A stretch of DNA of 64,000 nucleotides from Candidatus Limosilactobacillus intestinigallinarum (GCA_019117285.1 DXAA01000011.1:1-64000), one strand, 5' to 3'. Shown: positions 43,417 through 51,693, counted from the stretch's first letter. Numbers and translations are program-made. The notes: generated by a model from the letters alone, not told the origin.

Positions 43417-44091
43417 ATGTTTATCGAACGCGATCATCACCGGTGGTGGCGATTTGCCATCTCTGGTGGTGCCTTTATCATTTTAATGCTGCTCATCAAG
43501 TTTAACTCGTCGGTGGTCACCATGATTGATGCCGTCCTGCAATCCTTATTCACCGGGCAACGAATCGAGAATGTGGGCTGGTTCCACGCCCTGATGACCC
43601 TCCTGTCGTTCCTGGCAAGCCCGAAGATGGACCTGCTCTGGGTGCTTATCATTGCCGCCCTACTCTGGTACAAGCGCTACCAGATTCCGGCGCTGTGGGC
43701 CCTGGGGACGCTCGTCGGTGGGGATGTTCTCGGCGAGATCTTTAAGCACATCGTCAAGCGGGCCCGGCCGGCGCAACACCTGGCCGCCGATGATGGCTAC
43801 AGCTTTCCGAGTGGTCACACCCTAGGGATCTTCCTGGTGGCGGCCATCCTGCTGCTGATCGTAATTCCACTGATCAGAAAGCACTCGACCCGGACGATCT
43901 GCCAACTGTTGATCGTCTTCGTGGTCTTCTTCCTGGCGGTCTCCCGGGTTTACCTGTATGCCCACTGGCCGTTCGACACGATTAGTGCGATGCTCTTGGC
44001 CTATGCCTGGCTTCAGGTAGCCGAATGGCTTTACGTGGTCTGGGCACCACGCCTACGCAGGATTCCGTTCCTGTCGACTTCTGAAATCTAG
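43417..44091 (+). CDS. PAP2-family lipid phosphatase
   Basis: A 224-residue membrane phosphatase with six segments. The three phosphatase motifs are intact: KRARPAQH, the central SFPSGHT and SRVYLYAHWPFDT with the catalytic His and Asp. Likely substrates are phosphatidic acid, phosphatidylglycerolphosphate or undecaprenyl pyrophosphate; BcrC-type activity is one option. The start at 43417 follows TAGGAGAT; the ORF track adds 16 residues from the promoter area, where TATACT is seen. Confidence 0.9.
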   Translation: MFIERDHHRWWRFAISGGAFIILMLLIKFNSSVVTMIDAVLQSLFTGQRIENVGWFHALMTLLSFLASPKMDLLWVLIIAALLWYKRYQIPALWALGTLVGGDVLGEIFKHIVKRARPAQHLAADDGYSFPSGHTLGIFLVAAILLLIVIPLIRKHSTRTICQLLIVFVVFFLAVSRVYLYAHWPFDTISAMLLAYAWLQVAEWLYVVWAPRLRRIPFLSTSEI

Positions 44092-44099
44092 TTATTACC

Positions 44100-44124
44100 G
44101 CCGTGTCTCGTACACGGCTTTTTA
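44100..44124 (+). terminator. Terminator after the PAP2 gene
   Basis: GCCGTGT pairs with ACACGGC, then TTTTTATTT. The next gene's ribosome binding site is 5 nt further on. Confidence 0.8.
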
Positions 44125-44140
44125 TTTAGGAGGGAAAACA

Positions 44141-44578
44141 ATGCCAGCAATCAAACTTAATATGGCGACTTCCGATGACAGCGCGGACATCGCCCAGATT
44201 TTGGCCGATCCACTGGTTCGCCAGCGGGCCCACCTGCTGGTCGTCCCCGATCCAACCGCGGTGGCCATGCTGATGCACAGCGTCCACCTGCTGACGATCC
44301 GTTGCGATGACCGGGTGGTAGGAATCATCACCCTCGACCGGGTTAATGCGGACTGTTGGGAACTGGGCTACCTGCTGAATCGGGCCGACTGGGGTCAGGG
44401 GATCATGACGATGGCGGTGGGGTACCTCCTTGACCGTCTGAAGCCGGGAACCCGGCTGAGGGCCATCGTGGACGATGACAATGTTGCCTCCCAACGGGTC
44501 CTAGCCAAGAACGGGTTCAGTCAAGTACGTAATGATGGCGAGCAGGGGACGTGGTGCTTTAAAAAGGGCTTGCGTTAG
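44141..44578 (+). CDS. GNAT-family N-acetyltransferase
   Basis: A 145-residue acetyltransferase of the RimJ/RimL-like sort. The acetyl-CoA binding turn is RADWGQGIMTMAVGYLLD (variant of Q/RxxGxG/A), followed by the family's VDDDNVASQRVLAKNGFSQV. The substrate is unknown. It lies just after the PAP2 terminator with GGAGG before the ATG. The promoter of the lysine permease overlaps its 3' end. Confidence 0.85.
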   Translation: MPAIKLNMATSDDSADIAQILADPLVRQRAHLLVVPDPTAVAMLMHSVHLLTIRCDDRVVGIITLDRVNADCWELGYLLNRADWGQGIMTMAVGYLLDRLKPGTRLRAIVDDDNVASQRVLAKNGFSQVRNDGEQGTWCFKKGLR

Positions 44579-44598
44579 TCAAATATTAGAGTATAATT
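44571..44598 (+). promoter_or_regulatory. lysP promoter
   Basis: TTGCGT and TATAAT at 16 nt spacing, partly inside the GNAT gene end; transcription would start just before the riboswitch. Confidence 0.6.
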
Positions 44599-44608
44599 AG
44601 AAAACAAT

Positions 44609-44775
44609 GAAGAGGTTGCATTCCTTATCAGTATTCTGCAATAGGTGAATGAGCACCGGACGGCGGATGAAAGGGAGGAATGCCGAAACGAATGGCGGCT
44701 TATTCTGCCATCCTGTTGGGCCATGGCTGAACAAGTCATGGACTGTCGCAAAAAATGCGGGGCGCTTCCGGATAA
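44609..44775 (+). ncRNA. Lysine riboswitch (L box)
   Basis: The leader carries the lysine riboswitch core: AAGAGGTTGC at the 5' side, GGATGAAAGGGAGGAATGCCGAA in which GAAAGGG and GCCGAA are hallmark segments, and the TTGG-stem-ACTGTC element near the 3' side, as in the B. subtilis lysC leader. Lysine binding should favour the terminator that follows and so shut off the permease when lysine is plentiful. Confidence 0.9.
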
Positions 44776-44795
44776 GATTTACCGTGGTTATTACC

Positions 44796-44835
44796 AGGTC
44801 TTCTGATGGGCGTTCCGTTGGAAGACTTTTTATTT
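44796..44835 (+). terminator. Riboswitch expression platform: terminator before lysP
   Basis: GTCTTC (44799-44804) pairs with GAAGAC (44821-44826), followed by TTTTTATTT. It lies between the aptamer and the ribosome binding site. Confidence 0.75.
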
Positions 44836-44856
44836 ACTATTGGAGGAATGAGTTAT

Positions 44857-46350
44857 ATGGCAGAAACAAGTCACAGTGACAGCGCTGGCGGCCACATTAA
44901 ACGGTCACTGAAGACGCGTCACCTTTCAATGATCGCCCTCGGTGGGACGATCGGGACGGGGCTTTTCATCACCAGTGGTGAGGCGATCTCGACCGCCGGA
45001 CCTGGTGGGGCCCTCGTTGCCTATGTTGTGATGGGGATGATGGTCTACTTCCTGATGACCAGCCTCGGTGAGATGGCGACCTACATGCCACTGACCGGGT
45101 CCTTCTCCGCTTACGCCACCAAGTTCATCGATCCCGCCCTGGGTTTTGCCATGGGGTGGAACTACTGGTTAAACTGGGCTGTCACCATCCCCGTGGAGGC
45201 GACGACGGCCGGCATCATCATGAACTACTGGCTGCCGTCGGTTCCCCAGTGGATCTTCAGTGTCACCGTCCTGGCCCTGATCTTCTTGATCAACTATCTC
45301 TCCGTGCGTTCCTATGGTGAGACGGAGTACTGGTTGGCCCTGGTCAAGATCGTCACCGTGGTTGTCTTCCTGATCGTCGGGGTGGCCATCATCCTTGGAA
45401 TCATGGGTGGTCACGCCGTGGGGGTCAGCAACTTCCACTACAAGAAGGCGCCGTTCGTCGGTGGGATCCCAGCCATCATCAGTATCTTCCTGATCGCCGG
45501 ATTCTCCTTCCAGGGGACGGAGTTGGTCGGGATCACGGCCGGTGAAGCGGCTACCCCTGAGGTTTCGGTCTCTAAGGCCATTCACTCAACCTTCTGGCGG
45601 ATCCTGATCTTCTACATCTGCACGATCTTTGTGATTGCATGCATCCTGCCATACACTGATAAGAACCTGTTGAACCAGGATGTCTCCAACATCACGATGA
45701 GTCCGTTCACCATCGTCTTCAAGCGGGCTGGCCTGGCCGTCGCCGCCAGCGTGATGAACGCGGTTATCCTGACGGCGGTTGTTTCGTCTGCTAACTCCGG
45801 ACTCTACGCCTCGACACGGATGCTCTTCTCCCAGGCACGGGAGGGGTACGCATGGCGCTTCTTCGGCTACGTCAACAAGCGGGGAATTCCAATCTACGCC
45901 CTGTTGGGGACAATGCTGGTTTCCTGCCTGATCTACCTGACCCAATTCATCGGGCCCCAGGCATATAACTACCTGATCAGTGCCTCCGGGTTGTGCGGGT
46001 TCATTGCCTGGCTCGGGATCGCCGCCTCACACTGGCGGTTCCGGCGGGCTTACGTCAGTCAGGGACGGGACCTCAATGATCTGAAGTACAAGTCATCCTT
46101 CTTCCCATTTGGCCCGATCTTTGCCTTCATCCTTTGCTTTATCGTGATCTGTGGGCAAAACGTCGACGCCTTCATCAAGTGGGACTGGCAGAACATCGCC
46201 ATCTCTTACATGAGTGTGCCGATCTTCCTGATCCTGTTCATCTACTACAAGCTGCGTTACAAGACCCACATTATCCCACTGGACAAGGTGGATCTGTCAC
46301 CAAGTACCAAAGGTGAGAAGTACGTGGCACCAGATGATGAGGATAAATAA
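44857..46350 (+). CDS. lysP: Lysine-specific permease (APC superfamily, AAT family)
   Basis: A 497-residue amino acid permease with 12 membrane segments. It is close to E. coli LysP as I recall it: LKxRHLxMIALGGTIGTGLF at the first helix, AGPGGALVAYVVMGMMVYFLMTSLGEMA, GWNYWLNWAVTIPVE and LIFLINYLSVRSYGETEYWLALVK. The lysine riboswitch directly upstream supports the substrate independently. The ATG at 44857 lies 10 nt after GGAGG; the track's earlier start falls in the riboswitch terminator. Transport would be driven by protons. Confidence 0.93.
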   Translation: MAETSHSDSAGGHIKRSLKTRHLSMIALGGTIGTGLFITSGEAISTAGPGGALVAYVVMGMMVYFLMTSLGEMATYMPLTGSFSAYATKFIDPALGFAMGWNYWLNWAVTIPVEATTAGIIMNYWLPSVPQWIFSVTVLALIFLINYLSVRSYGETEYWLALVKIVTVVVFLIVGVAIILGIMGGHAVGVSNFHYKKAPFVGGIPAIISIFLIAGFSFQGTELVGITAGEAATPEVSVSKAIHSTFWRILIFYICTIFVIACILPYTDKNLLNQDVSNITMSPFTIVFKRAGLAVAASVMNAVILTAVVSSANSGLYASTRMLFSQAREGYAWRFFGYVNKRGIPIYALLGTMLVSCLIYLTQFIGPQAYNYLISASGLCGFIAWLGIAASHWRFRRAYVSQGRDLNDLKYKSSFFPFGPIFAFILCFIVICGQNVDAFIKWDWQNIAISYMSVPIFLILFIYYKLRYKTHIIPLDKVDLSPSTKGEKYVAPDDEDK

Positions 46351-46359
46351 TTATTAACC

Positions 46360-46400
46360 ACAAAATATGGTCACTTTCGGGTGGCCATTTTGTTTTTTAG
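46360..46400 (+). terminator. Terminator after lysP
   Basis: ACAAAATatGGTCAC pairs with GTGGCCATTTTGT (bulge of two), then TTTTT. Confidence 0.8.
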
Positions 46401-46458
46401 TGATAGAATTGTATTCGTGTGTTTTTAAAGACTCTAATTAAGAAAGGGAACGTTATTA

Positions 46459-47100
46459 ATGATTGCTTTAGCCGGAACAATTGGTGCTGGGAAGACCAGC
46501 CTGACGCAACTCTTAGCCAACCATCTGAACAGCCAGGCCTTCTACGAGTCGGTTGAGGGCAACAAGATCCTGCCGCTCTTCTACAAGGACCCGAAGAAGT
46601 ACGGTTTCCTTCTTCAGATCTACTTCCTGAATAAACGGCTGGACGAGATCAAGGCCTCCTATGGCAACGACCTGAATGTCCTGGACCGGTCAATCTTCGA
46701 GGATGCCCTCCTCTTTAAGCTGAATGCCGACATGGGGCGAGCCACTGAGACCGAGTCAGACATCTACTCCTCCCTCCTAAACAACATGATGGAGGAACTG
46801 CCGGACCAGGTTCATCAGAAGGCCCCAAACCTGTTGATCACCATTCAGGTTTCGTTCGATACCATGCTGAAGCGGATCAAGAAGCGGGGGCGGTCATACG
46901 AACAGATCGCTAACGATCCATCCCTGTACAGTTACTACAAGAACCTGAACGAGCGTTACGTCGACTGGTACCAGCAGTACGACGAGAGTCCGAAGATGCT
47001 GATCGACGGGGACAAGTACGACTTTGTTGAGGATGACCGGGCCGCTCAGCAGGTACTGAAGATGATCGATGCCAAGCTGGAAGAATTAAATCTCAAGTAG
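46459..47100 (+). CDS. Deoxynucleoside kinase (deoxyadenosine/deoxyguanosine kinase type)
   Basis: A 213-residue kinase that phosphorylates deoxynucleosides for salvage. The P-loop is LAGTIGAGKTSLTQLL at the N-terminus, the substrate-side DRS motif is VLDRSIFEDALLF, and the lid has KRIKKRGRSYEQI. Lactobacilli often carry two such kinases working as a pair (dAK/dGK); only one is present here, so its precise nucleoside is open. AAAGGGAACG lies before the ATG. It ends just before the tRNA cluster. Confidence 0.9.
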   Translation: MIALAGTIGAGKTSLTQLLANHLNSQAFYESVEGNKILPLFYKDPKKYGFLLQIYFLNKRLDEIKASYGNDLNVLDRSIFEDALLFKLNADMGRATETESDIYSSLLNNMMEELPDQVHQKAPNLLITIQVSFDTMLKRIKKRGRSYEQIANDPSLYSYYKNLNERYVDWYQQYDESPKMLIDGDKYDFVEDDRAAQQVLKMIDAKLEELNLK

Positions 47101-47103
47101 GCC

Positions 47104-47132
47104 TTGACGGAATAGTGAGATAATGTTATATT
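47104..47132 (+). promoter_or_regulatory. Promoter of tRNA-Val and tRNA-Leu
   Basis: TTGACG and TATATT with exactly 17 nt between. Confidence 0.8.
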
Positions 47133-47165
47133 GATTAAGCTGATTTGTTTCAGTTTAATCGTTTC

Positions 47166-47238
47166 GGAGGATTAGCTCAGTTGGGAGAGCATCTGCCTTA
47201 CAAGCAGAGGGTCACAGGTTCGAGCCCTGTATCCTCCA
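47166..47238 (+). tRNA. tRNA-Val (TAC)
   Basis: Acceptor GGAGGAT/ATCCTCC, anticodon loop CTTACAA giving TAC, T-loop GTTCGAGCC, discriminator A. CCA is not encoded. Confidence 0.95.
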
Positions 47239-47241
47239 TAT

Positions 47242-47323
47242 GCGGATGTGGCGGAATTGGCAGACGCGCAAGATTTAGGATCTTGTATCTTTTGATGTAA
47301 GGGTTCAAGTCCCTTCATCCGCA
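47242..47323 (+). tRNA. tRNA-Leu (TAG)
   Basis: Acceptor GCGGATG/CATCCGC, anticodon loop TTTAGGA giving TAG, and an extra long variable arm as class II tRNAs have. It starts 3 nt after tRNA-Val, so the two share a transcript. Confidence 0.94.
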
Positions 47324-47353
47324 TACGGCTTTTGAACTTTTTAGAAAAAGCTG

Positions 47354-47382
47354 TTGACAAATTACCGTTTATCATGTATAGT
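47354..47382 (+). promoter_or_regulatory. Internal promoter of the tRNA cluster (Gly-Arg)
   Basis: TTGACA and TATAGT with a 17-nt spacer, in the 97-nt gap after tRNA-Leu. Confidence 0.78.
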
Positions 47383-47420
47383 TTATAACTGTTGATACGG
47401 AATGTGTCAAAACTTAATAT

Positions 47421-47492
47421 GCGGAAGTAGTTCAGTGGTAGAACATCACCTTGCCATGGTGGGGGTCGCGGGTTCGAATCCCGTCTTCCGCT
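47421..47492 (+). tRNA. tRNA-Gly (GCC)
   Basis: Acceptor GCGGAAG/CTTCCGC, anticodon loop TTGCCAT giving GCC, T-loop GTTCGAATC, discriminator T. Confidence 0.95.
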
Positions 47493-47497
47493 CTTAT

Positions 47498-47571
47498 GCA
47501 CCCATAGCGCAATTGGATAGAGTGTCTGACTACGAATCAGAAGGTTGAAGGTTCGACTCCTTCTGGGTGCA
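47498..47571 (+). tRNA. tRNA-Arg (ACG)
   Basis: Acceptor GCACCCA/TGGGTGC, anticodon loop CTACGAA giving ACG, whose A34 would be edited to inosine by TadA to read CGN codons. Discriminator A. Confidence 0.95.
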
Positions 47572-47576
47572 TCATT

Positions 47577-47624
47577 AAAGCGTGACAGTTATCTCGTTGA
47601 GATGGGTGTGGCGCTTCTTTTTTT
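47577..47624 (+). terminator. Terminator-like hairpin between tRNA-Arg and tRNA-Pro
   Basis: AAGCG pairs with CGCTT around an imperfect stem (ATCTC/GAGAT inside), and TTTTTT runs into the first base of tRNA-Pro. Confidence 0.6.
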
Positions 47625-47698
47625 CGGAAATTAGCTCAGCTTGGTAGAGCGCTGCGTTCGGGACGCAGAGGTCGCAAGTTCGAATCTTGTATTTCCGA
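47625..47698 (+). tRNA. tRNA-Pro (CGG)
   Basis: Acceptor CGGAAAT/ATTTCCG, anticodon loop TTCGGGA giving CGG, T-loop GTTCGAATC, discriminator A. A CGG anticodon reads only CCG and is a supplementary isoacceptor, consistent with GC-rich codon use. No separate promoter is visible after the preceding T run. Confidence 0.9.
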
Positions 47699-47703
47699 CT
47701 ACT

Positions 47704-47747
47704 AAAAAGCCCGTTGTAGCAATCATTGCTGCAATGGGCTTTTAATT
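47704..47747 (+). terminator. Terminator of the tRNA cluster
   Basis: AAAGCCCGTTGTAGCAA pairs with TTGCTGCAATGGGCTTT (two G-U pairs), then T-rich. Confidence 0.9.
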
Positions 47748-47771
47748 TTACTGCAAGAGGGTAGGTAGACG

Positions 47772-48632
47772 ATGCACAACTTGATTTATCTAAATGACCT
47801 TGCCGGCACCGCGTTGGATCCTTACGTGCGGCTCAACGAGGCCCAACTCTCGCATGCCATGAAGCCGGGCATGTTCATTGCCGAGAGTCCCAAGGTGATC
47901 GAACGGGCGCTGCGTGCGGGCTATCGGCCGGCGTCTCTTTTGATGGAGGAACGGGCCCTGGAGCGTGACTTGGCAGACCTGGATCACGAGATGGCCGCCA
48001 ACAACACTCAGGGGCTAGGACAAACCCTCATCTACGTGATCAGCAGTACCCTGATTCGCCAGCTGTCCGGCTACAACATGCTGCGGGGGGCGCTGGCCGC
48101 GATGTACCGGGCGGAGCGGCCCAGCCTGGCTGATTTTCTGGCGACCCTGCCGGGTGATCACCCACGAGTCGCGGTCCTGGAACGGGTGGTTAATCCCGCC
48201 AACGTCGGGGCAATCTTCCGATCTGCCGCGGCCCTGGGCATCGATGGGGTGGTTGTGACGAGTGACTCCGCCGATCCCCTCTATCGGCGGTCCTCGCGGG
48301 TAGCGATGGGAACCGTCTTCCAGGTACCGTGGACTTATGTTGACGCCAAGGTCTGGCAGGAAGCAGGAATCGGTCTTCTTCATCAGCTGGGCTACCAAAC
48401 GGCGGCGATGGCCCTGCGCCATGACACCGTCAGCATTGACGATCCACAATTATCGCGGGTGGAAAAATTGGCCATCATTCTCGGTGCGGAGGGCCCCGGC
48501 CTGATGGAACGGACGATTGCCCAGAGCGACTTTACGATCAAGATCCCAATGGCTCCCGGTGTCGATTCACTAAACGTCGCCGCAGCCTCGGCCCTGGCCT
48601 TCTGGGAGCTAGGGAATCGCAATGACAGTTAA
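47772..48632 (+). CDS. TrmH/SpoU-family RNA 2'-O-methyltransferase
   Basis: A 286-residue SPOUT-class methyltransferase that would 2'-O-methylate a ribose in rRNA or tRNA using S-adenosylmethionine. Motif 1 is VVNPANVGAIFRSAAALGIDGVVV with the catalytic Arg, motif 2 ILGAEGPGLME, and motif 3 IPMAPGVDSLNVAAASALAFWEL, which forms the trefoil knot. The N-terminal substrate-binding domain spans about residues 1-120. GAGGGTAG precedes the ATG. The precise RNA target is not known. Confidence 0.9.
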   Translation: MHNLIYLNDLAGTALDPYVRLNEAQLSHAMKPGMFIAESPKVIERALRAGYRPASLLMEERALERDLADLDHEMAANNTQGLGQTLIYVISSTLIRQLSGYNMLRGALAAMYRAERPSLADFLATLPGDHPRVAVLERVVNPANVGAIFRSAAALGIDGVVVTSDSADPLYRRSSRVAMGTVFQVPWTYVDAKVWQEAGIGLLHQLGYQTAAMALRHDTVSIDDPQLSRVEKLAIILGAEGPGLMERTIAQSDFTIKIPMAPGVDSLNVAAASALAFWELGNRNDS

Positions 48633-48699
48633 CGTTAGAATTTGCTCCAGTTTGAAAGTGAATTCTGCCCAACAGCTATCCGCCGTATTTAGTATCGAT

Positions 48700-48756
48700 A
48701 ACGAAAAAGCGAGCATCATCAGCTGGTAATTGGCCAAACTGATGATGCTCGTTTGT
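48700..48756. terminator. Bidirectional terminator between the methyltransferase and SDR genes
   Basis: GCGAGCATCATCAG pairs with CTGATGATGCTCGT; an A run precedes it, giving the T tail for the minus-strand gene. Confidence 0.82.
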
Positions 48757-48778
48757 GTTGTGAACCTTAAAATTGGGG

Positions 48779-49549
48779 CTATCCCCGGACGGACTGACCG
48801 CCATCGACGATCAGTTCGGCCCCGTTGACGTACTTGGCCTCGTCACTGGCCAGGAAGAGGACCGGGTAGGCCACGTCCTCGGGATCACCGAGGTGGCCGA
48901 GCGGAATTCCGTCGATCAGTGAGTCCAGCAATTGCTTATTGAGGGTGAAGGCCTGCATCATTGGAGTAACGATCCAGCCAGGCAGGACGGAGTTGACCCG
49001 GATGTTATACTTGCCGAGGTCGCGAGCGGCCCCCTTGGTGAATGCCCGTGAGGCCCCCTTCGAAGCGGTGTACGGGGACGCTCCGGCGATCCCCTGGACA
49101 CTGGCGAGGGAGGAGATGTTGATGATTGAGCCGCCGCCGTTCTTCTTCATTACGGGAACGACGTGCTTCATTCCCAGGAAGTGGGCCATGGCGTTGGTAT
49201 CCATGAACCGGTGCCAGTCGGCAACTGTGGAGTCGGTCAGCCCGGACGTCTTATCGGTAACCCCGATCCCGGCATTGTTGACCAGGATGTCAATCTTGCC
49301 GAACTTATCGACTCCCTTGCTGATGGCATCGGCCCATTGGTCTTCCTGCGTGACGTCTAACTTCAGTGGCAGGATCACGTCACCATACTGTTCACGCAGG
49401 TTGTCCGCGTGCTGGTTGAGGAGTTTAGTATTGACGTCAGTTGCAATTACCTTCGCACCCTCTTTAACGAAGAGGGCCGTTTCGGCTGCCCCTTGGCCAC
49501 TCGCTGCTCCAGTGATCAATGCTACTTTATCAATCAGTCGTTTTGACAT
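48779..49549 (-). CDS. Short-chain dehydrogenase/reductase
   Basis: A 256-residue classical SDR. The cofactor turn is TGAASGQGAAETA (the usual GxxxGxG with Gln in place of Ile), NNAGIG follows, the catalytic Ser is in IINISSLASV and the Tyr/Lys pair in YTASKGA. It would oxidise an alcohol or reduce a ketone with NAD(P). The Asp at the end of strand 2 (VIATDVN) favours NAD. The substrate is unknown. It is divergent from the protease gene. Confidence 0.88.
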   Translation of the reverse strand: MSKRLIDKVALITGAASGQGAAETALFVKEGAKVIATDVNTKLLNQHADNLREQYGDVILPLKLDVTQEDQWADAISKGVDKFGKIDILVNNAGIGVTDKTSGLTDSTVADWHRFMDTNAMAHFLGMKHVVPVMKKNGGGSIINISSLASVQGIAGASPYTASKGASRAFTKGAARDLGKYNIRVNSVLPGWIVTPMMQAFTLNKQLLDSLIDGIPLGHLGDPEDVAYPVLFLASDEAKYVNGAELIVDGGQSVRG

Positions 49550-49748
49550 ATATAAGATCTCCCTTGATATGGTTTAAAACGTTATTTACATGATAGCAAC
49601 AAATGCCGGTGATGGGTACTTAAATTTAAGTTACTTGTATATTAAAAGTAGTTTAAAATTATCGAAATAACCATGAGCCATAATAGTTGCTTGCCTTATT
49701 CAAATGATCCATCATTGTTATAGCTGTTAAGCGAGGGGAGAGAGAGTG
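49550..49748. promoter_or_regulatory. Divergent intergenic region with a perfect palindrome
   Basis: ACTTAAATTTAAGT (49618-49631) is a perfect 14-bp palindrome in an AT-rich gap between the SDR and protease genes. No promoter stands out. Confidence 0.3.
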
Positions 49749-50435
49749 ATGAAACGCCTTTTATTTTTAGTAAGTACATTGTTGGCCCTCAGCGGAGCCG
49801 GTGCACCGGTCCAGGCGGCTGACGTTTCTTCCATTAATAACCAGTCGGCAGTCTTCAGTAATGATGACGGGCAATCAACTACCTTGGATGATTCCACCCA
49901 AGCCAATCGGGCGGCGGCCAAGAGTCTGCGGATCCCATCGCGGACCCCAACGCCGACCGAGGGCTACCGGTGGCCAACCCGCAGTCTGAAGATCTATATG
50001 GCAACCCAGGATAAGCCTCTTCAGCAGGCTTTCCGGGACGCGGTACGGGCCTGGAATAAGACGGGGGCCGTCCACATTAAGTGGTGTCACGATGAGGACC
50101 GCGCTGATATCATTGCCCGCGATGGTTCCTTGTCCAGCACGGCGCCAACGCCGACCGTGGGCTATACCTCCGCCCAGCTGGGTTCGACCAGTACCGAGTA
50201 TAATCCTGACACCCACGCCCTCATTCAGGCCAAGTCGACCCTGGACCCCAATCAATTGGACTATACCAGCCGCCACTTTCGGACGGCGGTTGCCGAACAT
50301 GAGTTGGGCCATTCCCTGGGCCTGGCCCACGCCCCAGAGTATATGCATAGTGTCATGATTCCACGAAATGTCCGGACCGGGATCACCAAGGAAGACCGGA
50401 CGACAATCCGGCTGCTCTATGGTCTTGATCGGTGA
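49749..50435 (+). CDS. Secreted matrixin-like zinc metalloprotease
   Basis: A 228-residue protein with a clear signal peptide (KR, then LLFLVSTLLALSGAGAPVQA) and predicted cleavage near AQA|AD. The C-terminal half is an M10-type catalytic domain: the zinc motif HELGHSLGLAH (HExxHxxGxxH) and a following Met in SVMIP that fits the Met-turn of metzincins. Substrate strands such as RWPTRSLKIYMA precede it. No cell-wall anchor is present, so it is secreted. There is no Cys-switch propeptide (PRCGxPD). GAGGGGAGAGAG lies before the ATG; GTG at 49746 is an alternative. The target is unknown. Confidence 0.87.
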   Translation: MKRLLFLVSTLLALSGAGAPVQAADVSSINNQSAVFSNDDGQSTTLDDSTQANRAAAKSLRIPSRTPTPTEGYRWPTRSLKIYMATQDKPLQQAFRDAVRAWNKTGAVHIKWCHDEDRADIIARDGSLSSTAPTPTVGYTSAQLGSTSTEYNPDTHALIQAKSTLDPNQLDYTSRHFRTAVAEHELGHSLGLAHAPEYMHSVMIPRNVRTGITKEDRTTIRLLYGLDR

Positions 50436-50670
50436 CCGAATTGTGAGTGCTTCACAATCCTGTTACTTTTAGTTAGTGATATAATTTAATTTTTATAATT
50501 GGTTTGCCTGGGCGAATTCTAGTAATAACGCTGCCATTGCCAATTTAATCGTGAGTGGTCCGCTTTCATTGTGAATTTTTTTGTGAAATAGCCTTTAAAA
50601 AATGAGCTTGTTCTGCTATCATAATAATTGTGAAAAATATAACATGTCTTTGAGAAGGAGATCTTACCTT
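50436..50670 (+). promoter_or_regulatory. adhA upstream region with Rex-like and TTGTGA motifs
   Basis: TTGTGAAAAATATAACAT (50628-50645) matches the Rex operator pattern at about 14 of 18 positions. TTGTGAA occurs twice more, at 50569 and 50581. Near the end of the protease gene ATTGTGA-N5-TCACAAT (50440-50458) is a perfect palindrome one base shorter than a Rex site. No gene is visible here. Confidence 0.45.
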
Positions 50671-51693
50671 ATGAAAGCTGCTGTTATTAATGATCCAGTA
50701 GATGGATACGTTACTGTTAAGGATGTTAAGCTTCGTGACCTCAAGCCAGGCGAAGCTTTAGTTGACATGGAATACTGTGGTCTTTGCCACACCGACCTTC
50801 ACTGTGCTGCCGGTGACTTCGGTAAGAAGCCAGGCCGGATTATCGGTCACGAAGGTGTCGGCCGTGTATCCAAGGTTGCCCCTGGTGTTACCTCATTGAA
50901 GGTTGGGGACCGGGTATCAATCGCTTGGTTCTTCAAGGGCTGTGGCCACTGTGAATACTGCCTGACTGGTCGTGAAACTCTTTGCCGGAACGTCCTGAAC
51001 GCTGGTTACACTGCTGATGGTGCCATGGCACAACAATGCATCGTCCCAGCTGACTACGCCGTTAAGGTTCCAGAAGGCTTGGACCCCGTTGAAGCTACCT
51101 CACTGACCTGTGCCGGTGTTACGATGTACAAGGCACTGAAGGTTGCCGACATCAAGCCTGGTCAATGGGTATCAATCGTTGGTGCTGGTGGTCTTGGTAA
51201 CCTCGGTATCCAATTTGCTCACAACGTCTTCGGTGCCCACGTTATCGCCGTTGATGGTAACGAAGACAAGCTGAAGGCTGCTAAGGAAAACGGTGCTGAA
51301 ATCTGCATCAACCGTCACGATAACAACGTTGACGAACAGATCCAAGAAAAGGTCGGCGGTGTTCACGCTGCAGTTGTTACTGCTGTTACGACTGCTGCCT
51401 TCGACCAAGCCGTTAACTCCCTTCGTCCAGATGGCCGCTTAGTTGCCGTTGCCCTTCCACAAGGTGACATGAAACTGAACATTGCCAAGACGGTTCTGGA
51501 TGGGATTATCGTTGCCGGTTCCCTGGTTGGTACCCGTCAAGACCTGGCAGAATGCTTCCAATTCGGTGCTGAAGGTAAGGTTCACCCAATCGTTCACACT
51601 CGTAAGCTTTCTGAAATCAACGACATGATTCAAGAACTCAAGGACAACAAGGTTGTTGGCCGGAACGTTGTTGACTTCAGTCTTGAAGACTAG
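50671..51693 (+). CDS. adhA: Zinc-dependent alcohol dehydrogenase, AdhP type
   Basis: A 340-residue NAD-dependent alcohol dehydrogenase. The catalytic zinc site is [11 protein letters not shown] with GHEGVG, the structural zinc site [15 protein letters not shown], and the dinucleotide turn [14 protein letters not shown]. In a heterofermenter it would reduce acetaldehyde to ethanol and regenerate NAD. Unlike its neighbours, the gene prefers T- and A-ending codons (GGT, GCT, GTT), as strongly expressed genes do. AGAAGGAGAT precedes the ATG; the ORF in the track begins too early. Redox control through Rex is suggested by the upstream motifs. Confidence 0.92.
   Translation: MKAAVINDPVDGYVTVKDVKLRDLKPGEALVDMEYCGLCHTDLHCAAGDFGKKPGRIIGHEGVGRVSKVAPGVTSLKVGDRVSIAWFFKGCGHCEYCLTGRETLCRNVLNAGYTADGAMAQQCIVPADYAVKVPEGLDPVEATSLTCAGVTMYKALKVADIKPGQWVSIVGAGGLGNLGIQFAHNVFGAHVIAVDGNEDKLKAAKENGAEICINRHDNNVDEQIQEKVGGVHAAVVTAVTTAAFDQAVNSLRPDGRLVAVALPQGDMKLNIAKTVLDGIIVAGSLVGTRQDLAECFQFGAEGKVHPIVHTRKLSEINDMIQELKDNKVVGRNVVDFSLED

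Noticed and set aside
47172-47501. 109-codon minus-strand ORF over the tRNA cluster
   Set aside because: It overlaps the Val, Leu, Gly and Arg tRNA genes and is an artefact of translating tRNA sequence.
50440-50458. Perfect palindrome ATTGTGA-N5-TCACAAT as a true Rex site
   Set aside because: The spacing is one base short of the Rex pattern and it lies over 200 nt before adhA, so I list it only as a motif.
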